Position numbers and translations under genes: made by a program
Assembly (NCBI GenBank): GCA_910577765.1
Contig: CAJTOV010000186.1
Coordinates: 1 to 6,397, forward strand
Direction: 5' to 3'
From: an uncultured Lachnospiraceae bacterium
GTDB taxonomy: Bacteria; Bacillota; Clostridia; Lachnospirales; Lachnospiraceae
Length of the DNA stretch: 6,397 nucleotides
Notes under the pieces: model-generated
Databases searched by the model: none
The model's input: the letters and a program-made list of their open reading frames with translations, nothing else
What the model was told of the DNA's origin: nothing
Shown: positions 1 to 4,835 of the stretch, piece by piece
Layout: the number at the start of each line of letters is the position of its first letter
Position numbering within the stretch: the first letter of the stretch is position 1

Positions 1-5
1 ATAGC

Positions 6-71
6 TACTGTTCATGGGGGCATCTTCTTGTCCGGCAAAGCCGGACAAGAAGACGCCCCCCATGAATAGTA
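6..71. repeat. Large imperfect palindrome (about 30-bp stem, 3-base loop)
   Basis: Bases 6-36 pair with 40-71 around an AAA loop at 37-39. The inner 14 bp (23-36 with 40-53) are perfect. Outward there is one A/C mismatch (22/54), a run of five G facing six C (one bulged base), and a G-T wobble at 10/67. Neither strand has a T tract after the stem, so it does not look like an ordinary intrinsic terminator. It lies about 43 bp upstream of the -35 box of the permease promoter. It could be a dispersed extragenic palindromic repeat, a processing or mRNA-stabilising hairpin of an upstream transcript, or a cruciform-forming site. The structure is seen directly; its role is unknown. Confidence 0.85.
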
Positions 72-77
72 ACGTTA

Positions 78-92
78 TTACAGTTCACGGCA
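78..92. repeat. Third, diverged copy of the palindrome's outer motif
   Basis: TTACAGTTCACGGC (79-92) resembles the outer left arm CTACTGTTCATGGG (5-18). It is in the same orientation as that arm and opposite to the outer right arm (about 56-70). It can therefore pair with the right arm: 60-72 with 78-90 gives about 11 base pairs plus one wobble, with two mismatches, around a CGTTA loop at 73-77. This second hairpin shares bases 60-71 with the large palindrome, so the two folds exclude each other. Confidence 0.55.
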
Positions 93-113
93 GCAATTCC
101 GAACATCTTGTTA

Positions 114-142
114 TTGTCAAATCCGGAAATTTATTCTATACT
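114..142 (+). promoter_or_regulatory. Sigma-A-type promoter of the nucleobase permease
   Basis: TTGTCA at 114-119 (consensus TTGACA, five of six) and TATACT at 137-142 (consensus TATAAT, five of six) are separated by exactly 17 bases. The predicted transcript starts near 149, giving a leader of only about 24 bases before the ATG at 173. There is no room in it for a PyrR- or uracil-responsive attenuator. A short inverted pair, TTCCG (97-101) and CGGAA (124-128), straddles the -35 box. It might be an operator half-site pair but is too short to claim. Confidence 0.75.
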
Positions 143-159
143 AATTTCAAAATATGAAA

Positions 160-165
160 AGAGGG
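160..165 (+). promoter_or_regulatory. Ribosome binding site that decides the permease start
   Basis: AGAGGG at 160-165 ends seven bases before the ATG at 173 but only one base before the in-frame ATG at 167. The second ATG is therefore the likely start. Confidence 0.75.
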
Positions 166-172
166 AATGATC

Positions 173-1510
173 ATGAAATTCAGAGCTGTAGGTATCTATG
201 ATGCCAGGACCCTGGGGATTCCCCAGATGCTGATTCTGGGACTTCAGCACATGTTCGCCATGTTTGGCGCCACCATCCTGGTACCGATTCTTGTCAATTC
301 TTATTTCCATGGAGAAGGACTTTCCATTCAGGTAACCCTGTTCTGTGCCGGTTTCGGCACCCTGCTGTTCCACCTACTGACCAAAATGAAGGTTCCGGCA
401 TTTTTAGGCTCCTCCTTTGCATTTCTGGGAGGCTTCTCCACTGTGGCGGAGCTGGACACCGGGATCTTTGCATCCATGAGCTACGGGGAGAAGCTTCCCT
501 ATGCCTGCGGCGGCGTGGTAGTGGCCGGGGCCCTTTACCTGGTGCTGGCCATGATCATCAAGGTCATCGGGGTCAAACGGGTCATGCGCTACCTGCCGCC
601 GGTGGTCACCGGCCCCATTGTCATCTGTATCGGCCTAAGCCTGGCCCCCTCCGCCATCAGCAATGCTTCCCAGAACTGGCCTCTGGCCCTGATTGCCCTG
701 GGAACGGTCATTGTCTTTAATATCTGGGGCATGGGCATGTTCCGCATCATTCCCATTCTTATGGGGATTATCATCTCCTACACGGCAGCCCTCATAATGC
801 ATGCCGCAGGCATGACCAACGGAGACGGAAGCACCATCTTGAACTTTGCAGGAGCTGCCGGCGCCCCCCTCATCGGTGTCCCGGACTTCTTTGTCTGCAG
901 GTTCAACATCACCGCCATCCTGGCCATGGCTCCCATTGCCATTGCTTCCATGATGGAGCATATCGGCGACATGTCGGCCATTTCCGCCACGGTGGAGGAC
1001 AACTTCATCGAAGACCCGGGCCTCCATCGGTCCCTGCTGGGAGACGGCCTGGCCACCATGCTGTCCGCCTTCATCGGCGGCCCTGCCAATACCACCTACG
1101 GTGAAAATACCAGCGTCCTTGCCTTAAGCCGTGTCTATGACCCCAGGGTCATCCGGCTGGCAGCCATCTATGCGATTGTCCTCAGCTTCATCCCCAAGAT
1201 GGCAGAGCTGATCGGCTCCCTGCCTTCTGCCATTATCGGCGGCATCAGCTTTATCCTCTACGGTATGATCTCTGCCGTGGGCATCCGCAATGTGGTGGAG
1301 AACAAGGTGGACTTAACCATCCCCCGGAACCTGATCATTGTGGCGGTGATTCTGGTCTGCGGCCTGGGCTTTTCCGGCGGACTGACCTTTACGGTGGCGG
1401 GAACCTCCATCACCCTGACCAGCCTGGCCCTGGCTGCCATTATGGGGATTCTTTTAAATGCCATCCTGCCTGGAAATATGTATGTGTGGGGGGAAACACC
1501 GGAAGAATAG
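173..1510 (+). CDS. uraA: NCS2-family nucleobase permease, uracil permease type
   Basis: This is an inner-membrane nucleobase:cation symporter of the NCS2 (nucleobase-ascorbate transporter) family, most likely importing uracil for pyrimidine salvage. The protein is 445 residues, close to E. coli UraA (about 430), and hydrophobic throughout. Family marks are the TM1 motif LQHMFAMFGATILVP (24-38), SSFAF (80-84), the TM8 motif EHIGD (262-266), PGLHRS, and the TM10 motif NTTYGEN with E311. E262 and E311 match by spacing the two uracil-binding glutamates of UraA (E241, E290). The His that UraA carries four residues after the first Glu is Asp here (D266), as in purine-type members such as XanQ and UapA. 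The substrate is therefore less certain than the family. The start at 173 is chosen over 167 by the ribosome-site spacing. The gene has its own promoter, appears monocistronic, and ends 11 bases before the stop of the convergent polymerase gene. Confidence 0.93.
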   Translation: MKFRAVGIYDARTLGIPQMLILGLQHMFAMFGATILVPILVNSYFHGEGLSIQVTLFCAGFGTLLFHLLTKMKVPAFLGSSFAFLGGFSTVAELDTGIFASMSYGEKLPYACGGVVVAGALYLVLAMIIKVIGVKRVMRYLPPVVTGPIVICIGLSLAPSAISNASQNWPLALIALGTVIVFNIWGMGMFRIIPILMGIIISYTAALIMHAAGMTNGDGSTILNFAGAAGAPLIGVPDFFVCRFNITAILAMAPIAIASMMEHIGDMSAISATVEDNFIEDPGLHRSLLGDGLATMLSAFIGGPANTTYGENTSVLALSRVYDPRVIRLAAIYAIVLSFIPKMAELIGSLPSAIIGGISFILYGMISAVGIRNVVENKVDLTIPRNLIIVAVILVCGLGFSGGLTFTVAGTSITLTSLALAAIMGILLNAILPGNMYVWGETPEE

Positions 1511-1521
1511 CAAGGATTGTT

Positions 1522-2772
1522 TCACTGCCCCTCCCGTTCATTTTCCAGATGGGCCTTATACTTTCTGCCAACTCCCGCAGAAGAATCCAGCACCGAACCA
1601 CGGCGGATAATGTCCGCCCCGAACCGGCCCCGCAGAAGGTCCACGGTCTTGTCCATCTTCTTCTCCCGCTCCCGGCGCTCATCCCGGAACAGGGAGAACT
1701 GCTCCTGCTCCCCATGGCTTAAGCTGGTCAGGGAGAGCCCCAGAAGGCGCAAAGGGGTCTTCTGGTCCCACAGCTCCCGGAACAGGGATTTGGCCACAGA
1801 GAATACCTCGCCGGTAATATCCGTAGGTTCCTCCAGCTTCCGCTGGTGGGACCTGTTCTTGAATTCCGCGGAACGGATGGTGACCGAAATACACCCGGTC
1901 CTGGCCTTGTCTGCCCGCATACGGCCCGTAACACTGTCTGCCAGCTCCAGAAGAATCCTGTGTGCCTGCTCCATGGTAGTCACATTTTCCTCCAGGGTGG
2001 TGGAGACATTGTAGCCTTTTGCCTCCGCCGGCTCTGCCGTTACCGGGGAGTCGTCCTGGCCGTTGGCATAGGCGTGAAGCTGGTGCCCCAGCTTATTGCC
2101 TGCCACAGACTGCAGCAGCCTTTCGCTGCACGCCGCCAGGTCCCCGATGGTGCGGACGGAGACCTTCTCCAGGGCCCGGACCGTGGACTGGCCCACACCA
2201 AACAGTTCCCCCACCGGCAGAGGCCAGAATTTGGCAGGAAGCTCCTCCAGAAACAGGGTATGAACCTTGTCCGGCTTTTCAAAATCTCCCGCCATCTTGG
2301 CCAGCAGCTTGTTGGGCCCTATGCCGATATTGACCGTAAAGCCCAGGGTATCCCGAATCCTGTCCTTGATCTCATAGGCTGTTGCCACCGGGTCCGGATA
2401 CAGTTCCCTGGTTCCGGTCATATCCAGAAAACACTCGTCAATGGAAAATTTCTCCACCACCGGGGCATACTGGCGGCAGATATCCATGAATGCGTGGGAA
2501 TATTTTTCATACAGCCGGAAATCCGAAGGCACGATCAGAAGCTGTGGGCATTTCCGCAGAGCCATGGATACCGGTTCCCCGGTGCGGACCCCATACTCCT
2601 TGGCTGGTATGGACTTGGCTGTGACAATACTGGTGCGCTTTGCCGGGTCCCCGCCTACGCAGGAGGGAATCAGCCGGATATCCGGGCCGCCCTGGGCCAC
2701 CATCCTGGTGGCTGTCCAGGAAAGGAAAGCGCTGTTGACATCTACGTGAAAGATCAGACGGTCTGGCTTCAT
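1522..2772 (-). CDS. dinB: Y-family translesion DNA polymerase (DinB/Pol IV type)
   Basis: This is an error-prone, distributive DNA polymerase that copies past damaged template bases. The protein is 416 residues, longer than E. coli DinB (351). The palm opens with FHVDVNSAF: D11 is a catalytic metal ligand and F16 fits the steric gate that excludes ribonucleotides. SIDE at 110-113 supplies the other two metal ligands, D112 and E113. VNIGIGPNKLLAKMAG (147-162) and a thumb helix-hairpin-helix, LFGVGQSTVRAL (about 190-201), follow, then a little-finger domain (about 255-350). QFSLF at 358-362 is a typical beta-clamp binding motif, here followed by about 54 basic, charged residues rather than being terminal. 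The usual YxxR triphosphate-contact motif reads I55-P-A-K58, with Lys as in UmuC. The ATG overlaps the yaaA stop as ATGA, and its ribosome site GGGAGG (2777-2782) lies inside the last yaaA codons, so translation is probably coupled. No LexA box was recognised. Confidence 0.94.
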   Translation of the reverse strand: MKPDRLIFHVDVNSAFLSWTATRMVAQGGPDIRLIPSCVGGDPAKRTSIVTAKSIPAKEYGVRTGEPVSMALRKCPQLLIVPSDFRLYEKYSHAFMDICRQYAPVVEKFSIDECFLDMTGTRELYPDPVATAYEIKDRIRDTLGFTVNIGIGPNKLLAKMAGDFEKPDKVHTLFLEELPAKFWPLPVGELFGVGQSTVRALEKVSVRTIGDLAACSERLLQSVAGNKLGHQLHAYANGQDDSPVTAEPAEAKGYNVSTTLEENVTTMEQAHRILLELADSVTGRMRADKARTGCISVTIRSAEFKNRSHQRKLEEPTDITGEVFSVAKSLFRELWDQKTPLRLLGLSLTSLSHGEQEQFSLFRDERREREKKMDKTVDLLRGRFGADIIRRGSVLDSSAGVGRKYKAHLENEREGQ

Positions 2773-3548
2773 GATTCCTCCCGGATAAACAGATACTGGT
2801 TAACGGACGACAATTCCTCATGGAACCGGTAGCCAAGCTCTGCAAAATCCTTCAGCTTCTCCAGTTCCTCTGACAGCCTGCCGGACCGGCTCCCTGCTCC
2901 AACCTGGCGGGCCGCCATGTACCGGACCATCTCTCCCCTGGCCATCTTGGCCATGGTTCCCTTCTGGACCACCCGGCCCTTTTGCAGCTCCCCGAATATG
3001 CAGGTCAGGAACCGGTCCTCTGGCCGGAGATAATCCTCCACACACCGGGAATACTCCTTTGAGGCCAGATTGACCACGGTCCGGTCTTCATCCATAACCG
3101 CGTCATACAGCCTGCGGCCCCAGTATGCATACAGATCCTTTGTCCCTGCCACAGAAGCCTTGGCCTGCATCTCCAGCCGGTAAGGGATCACCCCGTCCAG
3201 AGGACGCAGCAGGCCATAAAAGCCCGAGAGAATCCGCACATGCTTCTGGACATAGGCAAGCTCCTGGTCCGTGAAGACAGAAGGCGCCATATACCGGTAC
3301 TGGATTCCCTCGTAGGACAGAATCGCCGGAGTCAGGTTCTTCCCAAGCTCCATCTCCTGATACCGCCGGAAATTCAGCTGTGCAATCTGGTCGCTGCACT
3401 TCCAAAGCGCCTTGGCCTGGGAATAATCCAGCTTTTGCATCCACTCCAGAATCTTCCCGGTATCCTCCAGAAACAGGGGAAGACCTGCCGGCGGACAGGT
3501 ATCCGTATCCACATTCATTTTTTTCGCTGGTGAAATAATAATCTTCAT
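2769..3548 (-). CDS. yaaA: Peroxide stress resistance protein YaaA (DUF328/UPF0246)
   Basis: In E. coli, YaaA limits hydrogen peroxide damage by lowering free intracellular iron; it is a cytoplasmic protein of the DUF328 fold reported to bind DNA. The protein here is 259 residues against 258 in E. coli. The family opening MKIIISPAKKM (1-11) is present, as are GFYGLLRPLDGVIPYRLEM (109-127), NLASKEY (160-166), FGELQKG (185-191) and KMARGEMVRYM (201-211). The start is the ATG at 3548, with GGAG seven bases upstream (3556-3559). An in-frame TTG at 3563 is rejected because the ribosome site falls inside its first codons. There are 76 bases between the truA stop and this start. They hold only a weak GCCG-CTG-CGGC hairpin and no clear promoter or terminator, so co-transcription with truA is likely. 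The stop overlaps the dinB start by four bases. Confidence 0.94.
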   Translation of the reverse strand: MKIIISPAKKMNVDTDTCPPAGLPLFLEDTGKILEWMQKLDYSQAKALWKCSDQIAQLNFRRYQEMELGKNLTPAILSYEGIQYRYMAPSVFTDQELAYVQKHVRILSGFYGLLRPLDGVIPYRLEMQAKASVAGTKDLYAYWGRRLYDAVMDEDRTVVNLASKEYSRCVEDYLRPEDRFLTCIFGELQKGRVVQKGTMAKMARGEMVRYMAARQVGAGSRSGRLSEELEKLKDFAELGYRFHEELSSVNQYLFIREES

Positions 3549-3555
3549 ATCTGGT

Positions 3556-3559
3556 CTCC
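3556..3559 (-). promoter_or_regulatory. Ribosome binding site that decides the yaaA start
   Basis: On the minus strand GGAG is followed by seven bases and then ATG at 3548, ideal spacing. An upstream TTG at 3563 would place this site inside the reading frame, and it has no site of its own. Confidence 0.75.
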
Positions 3560-3624
3560 ACAAGTCTGTCTGGTAATTGGCCGCGGGAATTCAGCCGCTG
3601 CGGCAAATGTCCGCTTATGGCCCC

Positions 3625-4368
3625 TCACTCATAATCCACCTTCAATAGACACAGCCCCCTGGCCGGAGCCGTAAAGCCTGCCAGGGACCGGTTCCTGGCC
3701 TCCAGCAGTTCCTCCATGCTTTCCGGCGCCCGTTTCCCAAACCCTACTTCCAGCAGGGTTCCTGAGAGAATCCGCACCATGTGCTGGAGAAATCCGGTTC
3801 CGTGAAAGGTCATATTCAGATAGGATTCCTTCCTTGTGATCTGTATGCTGTCCACCTTGCGGACCGTAGACTTCTTCATCCTGGGATTACTGCAAAAGCT
3901 TGCAAAATCATGGGTGCCCATGAGATATTCCGCTGCCTGCCGCATCCGCCCCACATCCGGGTCCCAGTCCGTAACATAGACATATTTCCGGTTAAATACC
4001 GGTTTCAGACGGCCCACATAGCAGGTATAACAGTAGGTCTTACCCAGGGCATTGTAGCGGCTGTGGAACCGGTCCGAAGCCTCCCGCACCTCCCGGACGC
4101 AGATATCATCGGGAAGGTAACAGTTCATATAATCCCGGATGCCATCCGGGTCCAGCTCCGTATCCAGGTGGGCGTTGGCCACCATACCCTTGGCATGGAC
4201 CCCGGCGTCGGTCCGGCCTGCGCCGATTACCTCCACCTGGGTGTTTGCCATGACTGACAGCACACGCTCCAGCTTTCCCTGGATGGTCATCTCCTGGTCC
4301 GGCTGATGCTCCCAGCCAAAATAACGGGTGCCGTCATAGGCAATCGTAAACTTGTAATTTTTCTTCAT
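3625..4368 (-). CDS. truA: tRNA pseudouridine(38-40) synthase TruA
   Basis: TruA isomerises uridines 38, 39 and 40 in the anticodon stem-loop of many tRNAs to pseudouridine, which supports decoding accuracy. The protein is 247 residues, normal for Bacillota. The family signature GRTDAGVHA lies at 51-59, with catalytic D54 (E. coli D60). Other conserved blocks are YDGTRYFGW (11-19), FHSRYNALGKTYCY (101-114), DFASFCS (154-160), FHGTGFLQHMVRIL (178-191) and PARGL (225-229). The start is the ATG at 4368, with AGGAGG (4374-4379) five bases upstream. An upstream in-frame extension of 20 residues would be codons read within the ATL gene and lacks family similarity. The ATG overlaps the ATL stop as ATGA, and the ribosome site sits inside the last ATL codons, implying translational coupling. 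In many Clostridia truA sits in the ribosomal-protein/ecf cluster, so its place between stress genes here may be a second or relocated copy. Confidence 0.95.
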   Translation of the reverse strand: MKKNYKFTIAYDGTRYFGWEHQPDQEMTIQGKLERVLSVMANTQVEVIGAGRTDAGVHAKGMVANAHLDTELDPDGIRDYMNCYLPDDICVREVREASDRFHSRYNALGKTYCYTCYVGRLKPVFNRKYVYVTDWDPDVGRMRQAAEYLMGTHDFASFCSNPRMKKSTVRKVDSIQITRKESYLNMTFHGTGFLQHMVRILSGTLLEVGFGKRAPESMEELLEARNRSLAGFTAPARGLCLLKVDYE

Positions 4369-4730
4369 ATTCCCCTCCTGACAAACTCTGCCTCCAGTTC
4401 CCTGGCCTCTTCCAGGGTGTTCTTCCACCCATCCTTTTTCAGGTCCACACGCCAGCCCCGGGTATCCCGGGACACGCAGACTCCCTCCTTCTCCAGAAGC
4501 AGCTTCTGCTGCTCCGGATAATCAAAGGCAGCAGCTCCGCTTAAGACACCGCCGGCACCTACGATCCGGTGGGCCGGAGCCTGTTCCCCGGCCAGTCCCC
4601 GCCGGAGGGCATAGCCTACCTGCCTGGCATTCCTGGGCTTTCCGCACAATAGGGCAATCTGCCCATAGGTAGCCGCCCTCCCCCAGGGAATCCGCCTGCA
4701 TACCAGCTGGACACGTGCATAAAAATCCAT
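4365..4730 (-). CDS. Alkyltransferase-like protein (MGMT family, Cys replaced by Ala)
   Basis: This is a small DNA-binding protein of the O6-alkylguanine-DNA alkyltransferase C-terminal domain family. The 121-residue product has no N-terminal domain. It keeps FYARV (3-7), IPWGRAATYGQIA (14-26, with the Tyr of TYG that rotates the lesion phosphate), and ARQVGYAL (35-42, with R36 as the arginine finger). The acceptor motif PCHRV reads P52-A-H-R-I, so the reactive cysteine is Ala (A53). Direct methyl transfer should be impossible. By established knowledge, such alkyltransferase-like (ATL) proteins bind O6-alkylguanine and pass it to nucleotide excision repair; E. coli YbaZ has Trp at this position, and I recall a Thermus ATL with Ala. 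ATG 4730 is preferred because AAAGGGG (4738-4744) lies seven bases upstream; the in-frame ATG at 4754 has no ribosome site. It is first in a run with truA, yaaA and dinB. Confidence 0.88.
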   Translation of the reverse strand: MDFYARVQLVCRRIPWGRAATYGQIALLCGKPRNARQVGYALRRGLAGEQAPAHRIVGAGGVLSGAAAFDYPEQQKLLLEKEGVCVSRDTRGWRVDLKKDGWKNTLEEARELEAEFVRRGI

Positions 4731-4737
4731 CCGCCCA

Positions 4738-4744
4738 CCCCTTT
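4738..4744 (-). promoter_or_regulatory. Ribosome binding site that decides the ATL start
   Basis: AAAGGGG on the minus strand ends seven bases before ATG 4730. The alternative in-frame ATG at 4754 is preceded by CCCCGTAAATTGT, which has no purine-rich site. The family alignment also begins at the MDFY of the shorter form. Confidence 0.7.
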
Positions 4745-4761
4745 CATCCTTCATACAATTT

Positions 4762-4820
4762 ACGGGGCTGTGAAAAAAGGCCTTCCAGCAGGAAGGCTGC
4801 CTCTTTCTTCACAGCCCCGT
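4762..4820. repeat. Nested inverted repeat enclosing the terminator
   Basis: ACGGGGCTGTGAA (4762-4774) and its exact complement TTCACAGCCCCGT (4808-4820) form 13-bp arms around the inner terminator hairpin. With partial pairing of the purine and pyrimidine runs between them, the whole 59 bases can fold as one long hairpin with a small internal bulge. On the plus strand the outer arm is followed by TTTTCTTTC, so it might also stop antisense transcripts. Long terminators of this shape may be common in this bacterial group; a small mobile-repeat origin is an alternative. Confidence 0.8.
4773..4797 (-). terminator. Intrinsic terminator after the NSS transporter gene
   Basis: Read on the minus strand, GCCTTCC (4797-4791), loop TGCT (4790-4787) and GGAAGGC (4786-4780) form a 7-bp GC-rich stem. 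It is followed by C and six T (4778-4773). It begins 38 bases after the transporter stop and is a standard rho-independent terminator for that gene. The T tract ends 42 bases before the ATL start codon. Confidence 0.87.
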
Positions 4821-4835
4821 TTTCTTTCATAACTC

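Noticed and set aside
6..71. Palindrome as an intrinsic terminator of an upstream gene
   Set aside because: No T tract follows the stem on either strand; downstream is AACGTTATTAC on plus and GCTAT on minus.
635..1027. Minus-strand reading frames inside the permease gene
   Set aside because: They overlap an intact NCS2 gene with conserved motifs; no independent motif or ribosome site supports them.
1846..2832. 328-codon plus-strand reading frame opposite dinB and the yaaA end
   Set aside because: It lies wholly antisense to two well-recognised genes. Its residues (many P, R, H, Q) look like a translated complement, and no family motif is visible. Long antisense frames are expected in GC-rich coding DNA.
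3570..3605. Possible operator or terminator in the truA/yaaA gap (GAATTC, CCGCGG and GCCGCTGCGGC)
   Set aside because: The palindromes are short and the hairpin stem is only about four to five bp, with no T tract; chance in GC-rich DNA is enough.
4369..4428. Upstream 20-residue extension of TruA
   Set aside because: It is out-of-frame translation of the ATL gene, does not match the TruA N-terminus, and the strong ribosome site points to 4368.
4744..4830. 28-residue minus-strand reading frame running through the terminator (starts MKENGAVKKE)
   Set aside because: It has no good ribosome site and simply reads through the nested inverted repeat and terminator. A leader-peptide role is conceivable, but its codons are explained by the hairpin.
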